A DNA stretch of 64,000 nucleotides from Spongiibacter pelagi (GTDB lineage: Bacteria; Pseudomonadota; Gammaproteobacteria; Pseudomonadales; Spongiibacteraceae). This document shows, piece by piece, positions 16,407 to 25,444 of this stretch. The notes below the pieces were generated by a model, which ran no database searches, was not told the origin of the DNA, and saw nothing but the letters and a program-made list of their open reading frames with translations. The DNA is taken from NCBI RefSeq assembly GCF_014705705.1, contig NZ_JACXLD010000003.1:310001-374000 (forward strand). Direction: 5' to 3'. The position numbers and the translations under genes are program-made. Numbering within the stretch: the first letter of the stretch is position 1; each line of letters starts with the position of its first letter.

Positions 16407-18887
16407 ATGCATAGTTTCCAATCTCGCGGTCTGGTAGTTGCCCTGACCTGTTTAATACTTGCTGCCTGTGGCGGCGGTGGTTCCACCAACAGCATTCCGT
16501 CCAGTAATTCTGGCGCCAATAATGGTGGTGATAGCGGCGGAAATAACGGCGGCAGCGGCGTTACTCAGCAAGAATTTTTTCAAACAAATCTGCAAAGTGC
16601 GGGTGGATTTTGCCGTACCTGCCACATTCCCGGTGGTGTAGCGGACAAGCCCGAAGGCGATGGCTTGATGCTGAGCAGCAATAGCGCTGAGGACTTTGCG
16701 AATTTTTACGCCGCGTGGGAAAGCCTCGGTAAAGGCGTGGCGACTAACCCCTTGGTGGTTAAGGTGAGCGACCCCAGTGAGTCGCACGATGGTGGTCAAC
16801 CTTGGCCGGTGGGCAGTGTTGCTTACGATGCCATGATTACGCTGATGAGCTGCTGGGATAATCCGGCAAACTGCAGCTTGGCGGGGGGCAATAATAACGG
16901 CGGTGGCGCAGAGGAATTATTGCCGCTGCTGGGTAGTAGCTACGGCGGTCACAAGTGGTTTGATTTCTGTGCCGATGACGGCAACGGTAATGCCCGCCCA
17001 GATAGCGCCTTATTGCCACCTGATCCACGCGCACTGGTTCAGCCCGGTGTGAGTGACGGCAAAGCGGTTCACTTCAATGAATACTGGGCGGACTGCCATG
17101 TTGATCCGGTTTTGGTCGGCGAGCGTGCCCACCCAAAAAACTGTGGCGAATTGCGGGTAAGTTGGGAGCATGGTCGTGAGCTTATGGTCGGCAATGGCGA
17201 GACCGGTTCCGGCACTTTCTTTGATGCGGATTATCACGACACAGACGCACTGTTAGCACTTTCCTCTGAGGCGTATAACCGTCTGTGGATGTTGTGGGGT
17301 TTGACCTCGCGTCCCGATAATTTCGACGAGTTGGTGGCTGAGCGCTACGGTATGCCTATGGGCGATGCGCCAAATCCGTATCCGCTGGACGGCGAAGATC
17401 CCAATGCGCCGGGCGCAAATGGTGGCTCTGGTCAGTTGCCGGTATTTTTGACGCAAATGCGTGGCGATAATGGCGAGTGGACTGGCACGCTGGGTTATAC
17501 CTGTCACGCTTGTCACACCGGCGCTGCGGGCTTGCCCGGTGAGGGTGAGGACACCGGTATTCAATACGGTGGCGGTAACTCCCTGCAAGATATTGCGCTG
17601 ATGTCTAAAGAGCTGGGCATGAGTTCAGCCGCAGGACTGACCGGCGAAGGCTTTGGTAGTATTTTCAGCCTGTTTGGTACCAGTCGTGGCACCAATAACG
17701 CCAGCGATGTGAATATTTTCTTCCTGGCTAACAAGCAAAATAGAACCCTTGATCAGGAATTGTTCGAGGTGATTACCTCGGGCTCAACCGCTTCTGGCGA
17801 TACGCCGGCTTGGTGGAATATGGGTCACCGTCCGGTGAAATTCCAAGACGCGTTCTTCCCCATGGATTCCAGCCGCGTAGACCTGATTTTCTACACACCG
17901 CTGGATGCCCTGACCGGCGACGCAGAAGGTGAGCTTTGGGTGCGTGATCACGCCCAAGATGCCGATAAATGGATGGTGTCTTTAAAGTCACCCAAATACC
18001 CGCTGGCAGTTAATGAATCCTTGGCCGAGCAGGGCGCGGTGTTGTTCCACAGCAAAAACCTGTGGGAAGCCAGCCTGAATAATCCAGTGCCCGAGCCCCA
18101 AGGCGGTAATGGTTCTTGTGCGAGCTGTCACGGTGCGTACTCGCCACGCTATGTGAATGATCCTAACTTCCTCGCCGATCCATTGATGGAAGGGGTGGCC
18201 AGTAATGTCACGCCAAACGATGTCATTCGTACCGACCGCGCGCGTGTCGACACCAACAACGAAGCGGTAAACCAATACGGTGCCGATAGCTTTCTTGGTT
18301 TTGGTGAAACCGTGGGTACAGACAATGACTGTGGCCCACGCAACCGTGCCGAGCTGCGCGGCGATCGTGAGATGGGCTATTTAGCACCGCCGCTTTACGG
18401 TGTGTGGGCAACTGCGCCTTACCTGCATAACGGTTCGGTGCCCGATGTTTGGTCGCTGCTCAAACCGGAAGATCGCCCAGAAATCTGGCGTCGGGTTTCT
18501 ACCCCTAAACCCGCAGGCCAAGACACGGTAGTTATGGGTTACGACGTGAGCATGTCGCGTGCCTACGACGAAAGTAAAATGGGTTGGAAATACGACAGCC
18601 TGGCTTGTGCCAGCGGCACCACCACCATTCCCTTCCTGGATTGTGATCCGCTGGGACTCGGTGAGCCGATTATTCAGCAAATTCTGGAGCCACTTTACGG
18701 CAATTTGATTTTGGCGTGGAACCTTGGACAGGTCCCCGTATTTACTCAAATGACGCCGCAGCAGGTTGAAGATCGCAAGATCTACAACACCAATCTGTAC
18801 AGTCAAGGTAACGAAGGTCACGACTTCACCGCCGTGCTAACCGATACTGAGCGCCGCGCGATTATCGAATACCTGAAAACCTTGTAA
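16407..18887 (+). CDS. Trihaem RoxA-like lipoprotein, copy C (extra N-terminal cytochrome domain)
   Basis: An 826-residue lipoprotein starting at ATG 16407 behind GGGAG, with lipobox LAAC (Cys21) and a Gly/Asn/Ser linker. An additional domain of about 140 residues carries the haem site C69RTCH (FCRTCHIPGGVAD). The RoxA-like core follows, with C366HACH and C571ASCH, again 205 residues apart. Core marks include GEDPNAPGANGGSGQLP, RGTNNAS, TPAWWNMGHR, YLHNGSVPD and terminal GHDFTAVL...EYLKTL. Copies A and E are the nearest in the middle region. Characterised RoxA and RoxB have only two haems, so the third may relay electrons to or from the active site. The iron alcohol dehydrogenase gene follows after 48 bases. 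Confidence 0.8.
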   Translation: MHSFQSRGLVVALTCLILAACGGGGSTNSIPSSNSGANNGGDSGGNNGGSGVTQQEFFQTNLQSAGGFCRTCHIPGGVADKPEGDGLMLSSNSAEDFANFYAAWESLGKGVATNPLVVKVSDPSESHDGGQPWPVGSVAYDAMITLMSCWDNPANCSLAGGNNNGGGAEELLPLLGSSYGGHKWFDFCADDGNGNARPDSALLPPDPRALVQPGVSDGKAVHFNEYWADCHVDPVLVGERAHPKNCGELRVSWEHGRELMVGNGETGSGTFFDADYHDTDALLALSSEAYNRLWMLWGLTSRPDNFDELVAERYGMPMGDAPNPYPLDGEDPNAPGANGGSGQLPVFLTQMRGDNGEWTGTLGYTCHACHTGAAGLPGEGEDTGIQYGGGNSLQDIALMSKELGMSSAAGLTGEGFGSIFSLFGTSRGTNNASDVNIFFLANKQNRTLDQELFEVITSGSTASGDTPAWWNMGHRPVKFQDAFFPMDSSRVDLIFYTPLDALTGDAEGELWVRDHAQDADKWMVSLKSPKYPLAVNESLAEQGAVLFHSKNLWEASLNNPVPEPQGGNGSCASCHGAYSPRYVNDPNFLADPLMEGVASNVTPNDVIRTDRARVDTNNEAVNQYGADSFLGFGETVGTDNDCGPRNRAELRGDREMGYLAPPLYGVWATAPYLHNGSVPDVWSLLKPEDRPEIWRRVSTPKPAGQDTVVMGYDVSMSRAYDESKMGWKYDSLACASGTTTIPFLDCDPLGLGEPIIQQILEPLYGNLILAWNLGQVPVFTQMTPQQVEDRKIYNTNLYSQGNEGHDFTAVLTDTERRAIIEYLKTL

Positions 18888-18897
18888 GTCATTTTCT

Positions 18898-18918
18898 GGG
18901 GCGTAAATCCTGCGCCCC
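18898..18918 (+). other. Intercistronic hairpin between copy C and the iron alcohol dehydrogenase
   Basis: GGGGCG at 18898-18903 pairs with CGCCCC at 18913-18918, without a T-run. It is more likely an mRNA stability or processing element than a terminator. Confidence 0.45.
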
Positions 18919-18935
18919 GTCGGGAGAGTAGGGAA

Positions 18936-20132
18936 ATGAAATCTGTTATTCACAAACTGTATCTGGCGGTTATGTCAGTGCTGATGCGCTTTATGCCGCC
19001 GCTCAGTTTTTTTGTGTTCTCTGGCGAGAAAAGTGCGATTCAACTTTGCCAGCACATTGCTCGCCAAGGTATTCAGCGCTTGTTGATTGTGAGCGATAAG
19101 CCACTGGTGGAGCTGGGCTTGGTTGAGCCGCTAAAACAAAACCTGCAAGACGCGGGTGTTGACGTCACCATTTACGATGGCGTGTTGCCCGACCCCACCT
19201 TTGCAGTCGTGGAAGGCGGTTTGGAATTGTTGAAACAATCCAAATCTGAGGCGGTACTGGCCATTGGTGGTGGCTCTTCTATTGATACTGGTAAAACTAT
19301 CGCTTCAGCAGCAACCAACGGTTTTCAACCGAAAGCATTGGCCGGTTATTTCAAAGTAAAAATTGCGCCACTGCCGCTGTTTGCGATTCCTACGACTTCA
19401 GGCACAGGCTCAGAAGTGACCGTGGGTGCGGTGATTGCTGATTCGGATACCCACGAAAAAAGCTATGTCGCCGACCCCAAAATGCTGCCCCAGGCGGTCG
19501 CGCTTGATCCAACACTGATTACCGGTTTACCGCCTCATATTACTGCCGCTACCGGTATGGATGCACTCACTCACGCTATTGAATCCTATATTAGTTGTTG
19601 GGCTAATCCGCGTTCAGAAAGCTATGCCCTGTCTGCGGTAAAAATGGTATTCGCTTCTTTGCAAACTGCCTGTAGCAATGGTGCCGATGTGGCCGCTCGC
19701 GGACAAATGTCGCTGGCGGCGTGTTACGCCGGTCTGGCCATTAACGACACCAATATCGGTAATGTTCATGCCATCGCCCACCAGTTTGGTCGGGTGTACA
19801 GCACTCCTCATGGTTTGGCCAATGCGGTGGTGTTGCCCTATGTATTGCGTTTTACCAAGCAGGCATCTGCAGCGCGTTTGGCAAATTTGGCGCGAGCGGT
19901 AGGTTTGGCTGAGGCTTCTACCGCAGATAGTGCGGCCGCCGATGCATTTATTGCCGGCGTGGTGGCATTGAATGACAGCATTGGCATTCCTCGCAGCCTT
20001 GAGAAACTAAAGCAAGCGGACTTCGACAATATTATTGATGCGGCGGTGAATGAAGGCCGTTGGCTGCCCGTGCCCATTTTGATGGACAAGCAAGATTGTG
20101 AGGCGATTTTGCGTCAGTGTTTGTCGGCCTGA
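18936..20132 (+). CDS. Iron-containing alcohol dehydrogenase
   Basis: A 398-residue group III (iron-type) NAD(P)-dependent alcohol dehydrogenase interconverting alcohols and aldehydes or ketones. The N-terminal Rossmann half contains the nucleotide motif IGGGSSIDTGKTIA. The helical half carries metal ligands in DALTHAIESYI and NVHAIAHQFGRVYSTPHG. It begins with a short hydrophobic stretch, MKSVIHKLYLAVMSVLMRF, longer than usual for the family, which might associate it with the membrane. The position straight after trihaem copy C suggests it processes the carbonyl products of oxidative cleavage. That role is inference. Confidence 0.92.
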   Translation: MKSVIHKLYLAVMSVLMRFMPPLSFFVFSGEKSAIQLCQHIARQGIQRLLIVSDKPLVELGLVEPLKQNLQDAGVDVTIYDGVLPDPTFAVVEGGLELLKQSKSEAVLAIGGGSSIDTGKTIASAATNGFQPKALAGYFKVKIAPLPLFAIPTTSGTGSEVTVGAVIADSDTHEKSYVADPKMLPQAVALDPTLITGLPPHITAATGMDALTHAIESYISCWANPRSESYALSAVKMVFASLQTACSNGADVAARGQMSLAACYAGLAINDTNIGNVHAIAHQFGRVYSTPHGLANAVVLPYVLRFTKQASAARLANLARAVGLAEASTADSAAADAFIAGVVALNDSIGIPRSLEKLKQADFDNIIDAAVNEGRWLPVPILMDKQDCEAILRQCLSA

Positions 20133-20222
20133 CAGCAAGCCAAACACAATAGGGCGAATTCACAATCGCCCGTGGGCGGGGGATAATGTCGCGATCATTG
20201 AAAATAAAAAAGCGGAGCCCCC

Positions 20223-21155
20223 ATGTCCTTAGATCCCTATACCGAAGGTTTTTTGAAAATGCTGACCAGCAAAGGCGCGCCAGCATTTTCTGATTTACCC
20301 CCCGAGCAATCCCGCCAGTCTTTTAGTGCGCTATGCCAAATCACTGCGCCGCAAGAGCAGCCCGATGTGGCGATTGAAGATCGCGTGATCTCTCTTTCCG
20401 ATCGCGATATTCCCGTGCGAATTTATACCCCCGAAGGTCAGGGGCCATTTCCGGTACTGGTGTATTACCACGGCGGTGGCTTTGTGGTGGGCTCGGTGCA
20501 GGATTACGACCCCGTATGCCGCGAACTTTGCCACCAATCTGGCTATGTCGTGGTATCAGTGGAATACCGTTTGGCACCAGAAGCGGCATTTCCGGCGGCG
20601 CCCAACGACGGTTACGCGGCATTGTGCTGGGTGGCGGAAAACGCAGCCAGCTTTAATGGAAATGTCGACTGCCTGATTGTGGGTGGCGATAGCGCCGGTG
20701 GAAATTTATCGGCGGTGATGGCGCAGCGCAGCTTGCGTGAATCCGGCCCTACCTTAGCGGGCCAATTATTGATCTATCCGGTGACCAATGCCTCGGTGGA
20801 AACCGAATCGATGACGGTCAATGCGGAAGGTTATCTGCTGACGCGCGGTGATATGGATTATTTTATGTCCAATTATGTGGGCGAGGATGTGGATGTATTG
20901 CAGCCGGATTTATCGCCGGGTGCGACGGCGGATTTATCGGCGTTGCCGCCAGCGTGGGTGGCAACCTGTGAGTTTGATCCGCTGCGCGATGACGGTGAAA
21001 ACTATGCGGCGGCGATGACTGCGCAGGGCGTGTCTGTACAGAGCAAACGCTATGACGGCACCATTCATGGCGCCTGGAATTTGTTTGCGGTGATTCCTAC
21101 AGGAAAAATTATGATTGCCGATGCCGTCAAGTGGCTCAAGTCGGTGCAGGCATAA
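20223..21155 (+). CDS. Alpha/beta hydrolase, hormone-sensitive-lipase (HSL) family esterase
   Basis: A 310-residue serine esterase of the HSL or bacterial family IV type. The oxyanion motif is HGGG at residues 83-86. The nucleophile is Ser158 in GGDSAGG. The triad is completed by Asp253 (EFDPLRD) and His283 (IHGAW). No signal peptide is visible, so it acts in the cytoplasm on short to medium acyl or terpenyl esters. GGAG precedes the ATG. A strong terminator follows at 21177, ending the unit that starts at copy C. Confidence 0.92.
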   Translation: MSLDPYTEGFLKMLTSKGAPAFSDLPPEQSRQSFSALCQITAPQEQPDVAIEDRVISLSDRDIPVRIYTPEGQGPFPVLVYYHGGGFVVGSVQDYDPVCRELCHQSGYVVVSVEYRLAPEAAFPAAPNDGYAALCWVAENAASFNGNVDCLIVGGDSAGGNLSAVMAQRSLRESGPTLAGQLLIYPVTNASVETESMTVNAEGYLLTRGDMDYFMSNYVGEDVDVLQPDLSPGATADLSALPPAWVATCEFDPLRDDGENYAAAMTAQGVSVQSKRYDGTIHGAWNLFAVIPTGKIMIADAVKWLKSVQA

Positions 21156-21176
21156 GCCCGACTTTTAATCGCTTTA

Positions 21177-21197
21177 GGGCGATATCGCCCTTTTTTT
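21177..21197 (+). terminator. Rho-independent terminator after the esterase gene
   Basis: GGGCGATATCGCCC is self-complementary and followed by seven T. Confidence 0.82.
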
Positions 21198-21431
21198 GCT
21201 CAAATTAGCGACAAAATCTCCTACAATTGCCCCCGGTTTGGGTTTGTTTAGATAGCACTGACGTTTTCTGACAAGCCCTGTCGCCCATCGACCTGTCCCG
21301 CATTACTAACAAAAGCTAAAGTGTGTTCAGGTTAAACACCGGCTCCGCGGTATTGCACTTGGAGTCAGCAACCAAAACTTTCTACAAGTCAGTCGCCACT
21401 GTGGTGCGCGGCGCTTAAAAAGAGACATCCA

Positions 21432-22418
21432 ATGATTAAGACAAAACTTACAGAAATGTTGGAAATTGATCACCCGATTATTCAGGGTGGCATGATGCAC
21501 GTAGGTCTGGCTGAGCTGGCCTCTGCGGTTTCCAATGCCGGTGGTCTGGGTATTCTGACTGCACTGACTCAGCCAACTCCTGAAGCGCTGCGTCAGGAAA
21601 TCGGTCGCTGCCGTGAAATGACTAACAAGCCTTTTGGTGTCAACGTAACGTTGCTGCCAACCATCAACCCCGTGCCTTACGATGAATACATTCAAGTCAT
21701 CATCGACAGCGGCGTGAAAGTGGTTGAAACCGCCGGTCGCAGCCCAGAGAAATACATTCCTGCGCTGAAAGAAGCCGGTGTTCACGTTATCCACAAATGT
21801 ACTTCTGTGCGCCACTCTCTGAAAGCGGAGCAAATCGGTTGTTCAGCAGTCAGTGTGGACGGTTTCGAATGTGCCGGTCACCCCGGTGAAGACGATGTAC
21901 CAAACATGGTGCTGCTGCCCTGCGCCGGTTCCAAGCTGACCATTCCTATGGTGGCTTCTGGTGGTATTGGCGATGGCCGTGGTCTGGCTGCTGCGCTGGC
22001 ACTGGGTGCGGAAGGCGTGAACATGGGTACCCGTTTCGTGGCGACTAAAGAAGCGCCAGTACACGAAAACGTGAAGAAAATGATGGTAGAAAGCTCTGAG
22101 CTGGATACGGCGCTGATCTTCCGTACCCTGCGCAACACCGCGCGTATCTACAAAAACAATATCGCCAAGCAAGTTCTGGAAATTGAAGGCAAGCCCGGTG
22201 ATACCGAATTCGGCGAACTGCAACCGCTGGTAGCGGGCACCCGTGGTCGTGAGCGTGTACTGGTTGCCGGTGACACCGATGACGGCGTATGGACTGCTGG
22301 TTTGGTGATGGGTCTGATCGACGATATCCCAAGCTGTGAAGAACTGCTGAGCCGTATGGTGCGCGATGCCGAAGAAATTATGGGCAAGCGTTTGGCTTCC
22401 ATGTTGGTGACTGGCTAA
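21432..22418 (+). CDS. Nitronate monooxygenase-like FMN enzyme
   Basis: A 328-residue FMN TIM-barrel protein of the nitronate monooxygenase / 2-nitropropane dioxygenase family. Typical segments are PIIQGGMMHVGLAELASAVS, NAGGLGILT, NVTLLP, DGFECAGHPGEDD and GGIGDGRGLAAALALGAEGV. FabK-type enoyl-ACP reductases share this fold, so the true reaction could be reduction or oxidation of an unsaturated acyl-type substrate. Genes of this family often accompany acyl-CoA dehydrogenases in degradation clusters, as here. GAGACATCC upstream of the ATG is the likely ribosome site. A long leader of about 230 bases after the preceding terminator probably contains its promoter. Confidence 0.87.
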   Translation: MIKTKLTEMLEIDHPIIQGGMMHVGLAELASAVSNAGGLGILTALTQPTPEALRQEIGRCREMTNKPFGVNVTLLPTINPVPYDEYIQVIIDSGVKVVETAGRSPEKYIPALKEAGVHVIHKCTSVRHSLKAEQIGCSAVSVDGFECAGHPGEDDVPNMVLLPCAGSKLTIPMVASGGIGDGRGLAAALALGAEGVNMGTRFVATKEAPVHENVKKMMVESSELDTALIFRTLRNTARIYKNNIAKQVLEIEGKPGDTEFGELQPLVAGTRGRERVLVAGDTDDGVWTAGLVMGLIDDIPSCEELLSRMVRDAEEIMGKRLASMLVTG

Positions 22419-22453
22419 TTCCGCTGCGGCGGTTTTAGTTTGAGTGTTGCGCG

Positions 22454-22885
22454 ATGCCTCTTTATCACTTTCAACCTGCGGCGAACGATGTCGATCAGAA
22501 CGGCCAGCTACGCAAGAGCGTGCTGTCTGACTGGTTTGAGCAGGTTCAGGGTAAATATCTCGCAACACTAAAAAATCAGACGGCCAGCGCCAAAATGCGT
22601 TGGTCGCCGATCTCACTCCACCTTGATTACTTCAGCGAGTGTCAGGGTGAGGGTGAAGTCAGTATCGAAGTGGCGGTTTCCGAACTGCGCCGTTCCAGTT
22701 TATTGCTGGGTTGCCGAATTGTGCAGGGCAAGCGCCTGTGCGTGGTCGGCCACAGTGAGTTGGAATGCCGCGACCCGGTTTACGGAAATCCCATGCCGAT
22801 CAGTGAGTCCGTACAGAAAGTTTTTGAAAACGAGATACTGGACTTTCAGCGTATCAATTATTCGCCTCTCAATGCTGCAGTGTGA
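22454..22885 (+). CDS. Hot-dog fold acyl-CoA thioesterase
   Basis: A 143-residue single hot-dog domain resembling 4-hydroxybenzoyl-CoA-type thioesterases. DVDQNGQLRKSVLSDWFEQVQGKYL corresponds to the family's N-terminal catalytic-helix region, where a D/Q pair is usual. Such enzymes release free acids from acyl-CoA intermediates. It lies between the FMN enzyme and the acyl-CoA dehydrogenase pair and is probably in the same operon. The substrate is not deducible. Confidence 0.75.
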   Translation: MPLYHFQPAANDVDQNGQLRKSVLSDWFEQVQGKYLATLKNQTASAKMRWSPISLHLDYFSECQGEGEVSIEVAVSELRRSSLLLGCRIVQGKRLCVVGHSELECRDPVYGNPMPISESVQKVFENEILDFQRINYSPLNAAV

Positions 22886-22939
22886 TTCTGGCCTTCTCGC
22901 CTGAATCTAAAGCTCCGATCCCAAGGAACTGAGAAAATC

Positions 22940-24145
22940 ATGAGTACTACTGACCAATCCGTCGATCTGGAAAGCTTCCGTCAGGAAGTGCGTGCCTTTC
23001 TTGAAACGGCACCAACCCCGGAAATTCTTGAAGCTGGCCGCAAAACCACCAGCGTATTTGCGCCTTTTAAAGAAACTATGGCCTGGCAAAAAATCCTGAA
23101 TGACAAGGGTTGGGTTGCTCCGTCATGGCCGCAGGAATACGGCGGAACCGGCTGGAATATCCAGCAGCGCTATATTTTTACTCAGGAATGTAACCGCCGT
23201 GGCGTGCCACCGCTGTTGCCTCAAAATATCCAGATGGTTGGCCCTGCGGTATTGGGTTTTGGCACCGATGAGCAGAAGGCGGAATACCTGCCAAAAATGC
23301 TGTCTGGCGAAGATTTCTGGTGTCAGGGTTACTCTGAGCCCGGCGCTGGTTCTGACTTGGCGAGCCTGAAATGCCGCGCGGAAAGCGATGGCGATGATTA
23401 CATTCTGAATGGCTCAAAAACCTGGACGACTTACGGCCACCACGCCAATAAAATGTTTGCGCTGGTGCGCACCAGCACCGAAGGCAAGCCTCAGCAAGGT
23501 ATTACTTTCCTGCTGCTGGATATGGGGCTGCCCGGCATGGAAGTGCGTCCGATCATTGGCCTGGACGGTGAGCCAGAGCAATGCGAAGTGTTCTTTACTG
23601 ATGTGCGCGTGCCTAAGCGCAATCGTATCGGTGAAGAAAACCAAGGCTGGACTGTGGCCAAATACGTTCTGGAATTCGAGCGTGGCGGCAGCACCTTCGG
23701 TACTTTCTTAGTGCCGGCCATGGAGCAACTTCACGCCGTTTGTGATACCCCAGATGCCAGCGGTAACCGCCTGTCTGACGATCCTATTCTGTCGTACAAG
23801 CTGGCTGAGCTGGATATTGATATTCGCGCCGTTGAGCACAATGAAAAGCGCGTAAACGCCAATCTAAAACACGGCGAGAACCCCGGTCCAATGGCGTCAC
23901 TGCTTAAAATTATGGGTACTGAAGTGATGCAGCGTTTCTCAGAGCTGCAATTGGAAGTGGCGGGTTTGGCAGGTTTGCCATTGCAGAACGACGCTCTGGT
24001 CGTGGGTAGCAATGTTGCCCCTATTGGTGAAGAGTCAGCGCTGCTGGCCATGCCTTACTACTTAAATACCCGTGCGGCATCTATCTATGCCGGTTCCAAT
24101 GAAGTGCAGCGCAGCCTGCTGGCAAAAGCGGCGTTGGGAGCGTAA
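22940..24145 (+). CDS. Acyl-CoA dehydrogenase (first of an adjacent pair)
   Basis: A 401-residue FAD-dependent acyl-CoA dehydrogenase introducing the alpha-beta double bond. It shows the expected helical N-domain (WVAPSWPQEYGGTGW), beta-domain FAD contacts (CQGYSEPGAGSDLASL, WTTYGHHANKMF) and C-terminal YAGSNEVQRSLLAKAAL. The position equivalent to the medium-chain catalytic glutamate (Y-E-G) is alanine, so the base must lie elsewhere, as in isovaleryl-CoA dehydrogenase types. The next gene starts two bases after the stop and encodes a second, shorter dehydrogenase. This arrangement recalls the alpha2-beta2 enzymes of steroid side-chain catabolism. AAGGAACTGAG supports the start. Confidence 0.93.
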   Translation: MSTTDQSVDLESFRQEVRAFLETAPTPEILEAGRKTTSVFAPFKETMAWQKILNDKGWVAPSWPQEYGGTGWNIQQRYIFTQECNRRGVPPLLPQNIQMVGPAVLGFGTDEQKAEYLPKMLSGEDFWCQGYSEPGAGSDLASLKCRAESDGDDYILNGSKTWTTYGHHANKMFALVRTSTEGKPQQGITFLLLDMGLPGMEVRPIIGLDGEPEQCEVFFTDVRVPKRNRIGEENQGWTVAKYVLEFERGGSTFGTFLVPAMEQLHAVCDTPDASGNRLSDDPILSYKLAELDIDIRAVEHNEKRVNANLKHGENPGPMASLLKIMGTEVMQRFSELQLEVAGLAGLPLQNDALVVGSNVAPIGEESALLAMPYYLNTRAASIYAGSNEVQRSLLAKAALGA

Positions 24146-24147
24146 TC

Positions 24148-25263
24148 ATGCAATACCAATACACATCTGAACAAAGCGAATTCAAAGACAGCCTGCGCAA
24201 ATTTGTACAGGATCATTACGACTACGAATCACGCCGTCACCTCGCCAAAGAGGGTAACGGTTACAAAGCGGAATACTGGCAGCAACTGGCTGAGCTGGGT
24301 GTGTTCGGCCTGCCGTTTGCCGAAGAGTTCGGCGGTTTAGAACTGGATCTGGGCTACCTGATGGGTGTGGCTGAAGAATTCGGTCGCGGTCTGGTGCTGG
24401 AGCCTATGTTCCCGGTATTAGCCTTGGCAGGTCGTTTGCTGGCCGCCGGTGATAACGCCGAGTTGAAAAATGAACTGATCCCCAGCCTAATTGGCGGTGA
24501 ACTGTTGATTGCACTGGCCAGCGAAGAAAAAGCCAGCCGTGGCAATCCGCTGATTATGGCAACTTCCGTTAAAGCTGAAGGTGGTGAGTTGGTCATTAAC
24601 GGTGAAAAACACGCCGTTTATGCCGCGCCCCAAGCCAGCCAATATCTGGTTACGGCTAAAGACGAAAGCGGTGCGGTCAAAGTACTGCTGGTTGCCGCTG
24701 ATGCAGCCGGCGTGACCGCCACTGAATACCAAACGGTAGATGGTGCGCGCGCCTCTAATCTGCGTTTTGACAATGTTAAAGTGCCGGCGTCTGCCTCGCT
24801 GTTTAGCGGCGATGCCGCTGCCAGCCTTGAGCTGGTGATTGACGAAGCCCTGTTGGTAATGGGTGCTGAAGCGGTTGGTTTGATGGATCAGTTAATGGCC
24901 ATCACCGGCGAGTACCTGCAAACCCGCAAGCAATTCGGTATGCCGATTGCGGCCTTCCAAGCGCTCCAACACCGCTATGCGGATATGTATATCGCCTGCG
25001 AGAAAATTCGCTCACTGATGTGGGGCGCACTGCAAACCGTAGGTACGGCTGAATTTGCTGAAAGCGCGGCCATGTTGAAAGCTGAGATTGGTAAGAGCGG
25101 TCGTTACCTCGGTCAGCAAGCGGTACAGCTGCACGGCGGTATCGGTATGACCGATGAGCTGAGCGTGGGTGCTTACTTTAAGCGTTTGACTGCGATGGAT
25201 TTGATCTTAGGTGGGCGTGATTATCAGCTGAGCCGCTTAATTAAGATACGTAAAGCTGCTTAA
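24148..25263 (+). CDS. Acyl-CoA dehydrogenase (second of an adjacent pair)
   Basis: A 371-residue acyl-CoA dehydrogenase. The N-terminal domain has the LAELGVFGLPFAEEFGGLEL segment. The C-terminal domain has the QFGMPIAAFQALQHRYADMYI helix and LHGGIGMTDELSVGAYFKRL. The usual terminal Y-x-G-T-x-E motif is replaced by LGGRDYQLSRLIK. This incomplete set of active-site marks, and the two-base gap from the preceding gene, suggest it works as a subunit with that protein rather than alone. The inference parallels known heteromeric steroid dehydrogenases and is untested here. Confidence 0.9.
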   Translation: MQYQYTSEQSEFKDSLRKFVQDHYDYESRRHLAKEGNGYKAEYWQQLAELGVFGLPFAEEFGGLELDLGYLMGVAEEFGRGLVLEPMFPVLALAGRLLAAGDNAELKNELIPSLIGGELLIALASEEKASRGNPLIMATSVKAEGGELVINGEKHAVYAAPQASQYLVTAKDESGAVKVLLVAADAAGVTATEYQTVDGARASNLRFDNVKVPASASLFSGDAAASLELVIDEALLVMGAEAVGLMDQLMAITGEYLQTRKQFGMPIAAFQALQHRYADMYIACEKIRSLMWGALQTVGTAEFAESAAMLKAEIGKSGRYLGQQAVQLHGGIGMTDELSVGAYFKRLTAMDLILGGRDYQLSRLIKIRKAA

Positions 25264-25297
25264 TTAAAATGCCAACGACGCTAGTCTAGGGAGTCCT

Positions 25298-25444
25298 TGA
25301 TTAATGTAGCGAGTGCAGCAAGGTTAGTTGTCGCCGGAGCGCAGAACGCGGAGTTCGCCTAAAGCGCCTACTGTTGGTATATGCGAATAAATGAGCATTT
25401 CCAGCACCGCCGACGGCTAAGATTGCAAACGCAGTAATTAATCA
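25298..25444. repeat. Palindromic intergenic repeat element, copy 1 (REP/MITE-like)
   Basis: A 147-base imperfect palindrome bounded by TGATTAAT (25298-25305) and ATTAATCA (25437-25444). Read on the plus strand, it matches the reverse complement of the element at 53912-54035 in order: GTAGCGAG-GC-GCAAG, GCCGGAGC-CAG-ACGCGGA, AAATGAGCATT, AGCACCGCC, AAGATTGC. It differs by a central insertion and scattered changes. The right terminus supplies the stop codon of the AraC gene at 25442. No transposase is present, so it would be a non-autonomous or REP-type element. Confidence 0.75.

Noticed and set aside
21843-22616. A 257-codon minus-strand open frame
   Set aside because: It is antisense to the nitronate monooxygenase-like and thioesterase genes, with Thr/His/Gln-biased composition and no recognisable domain.
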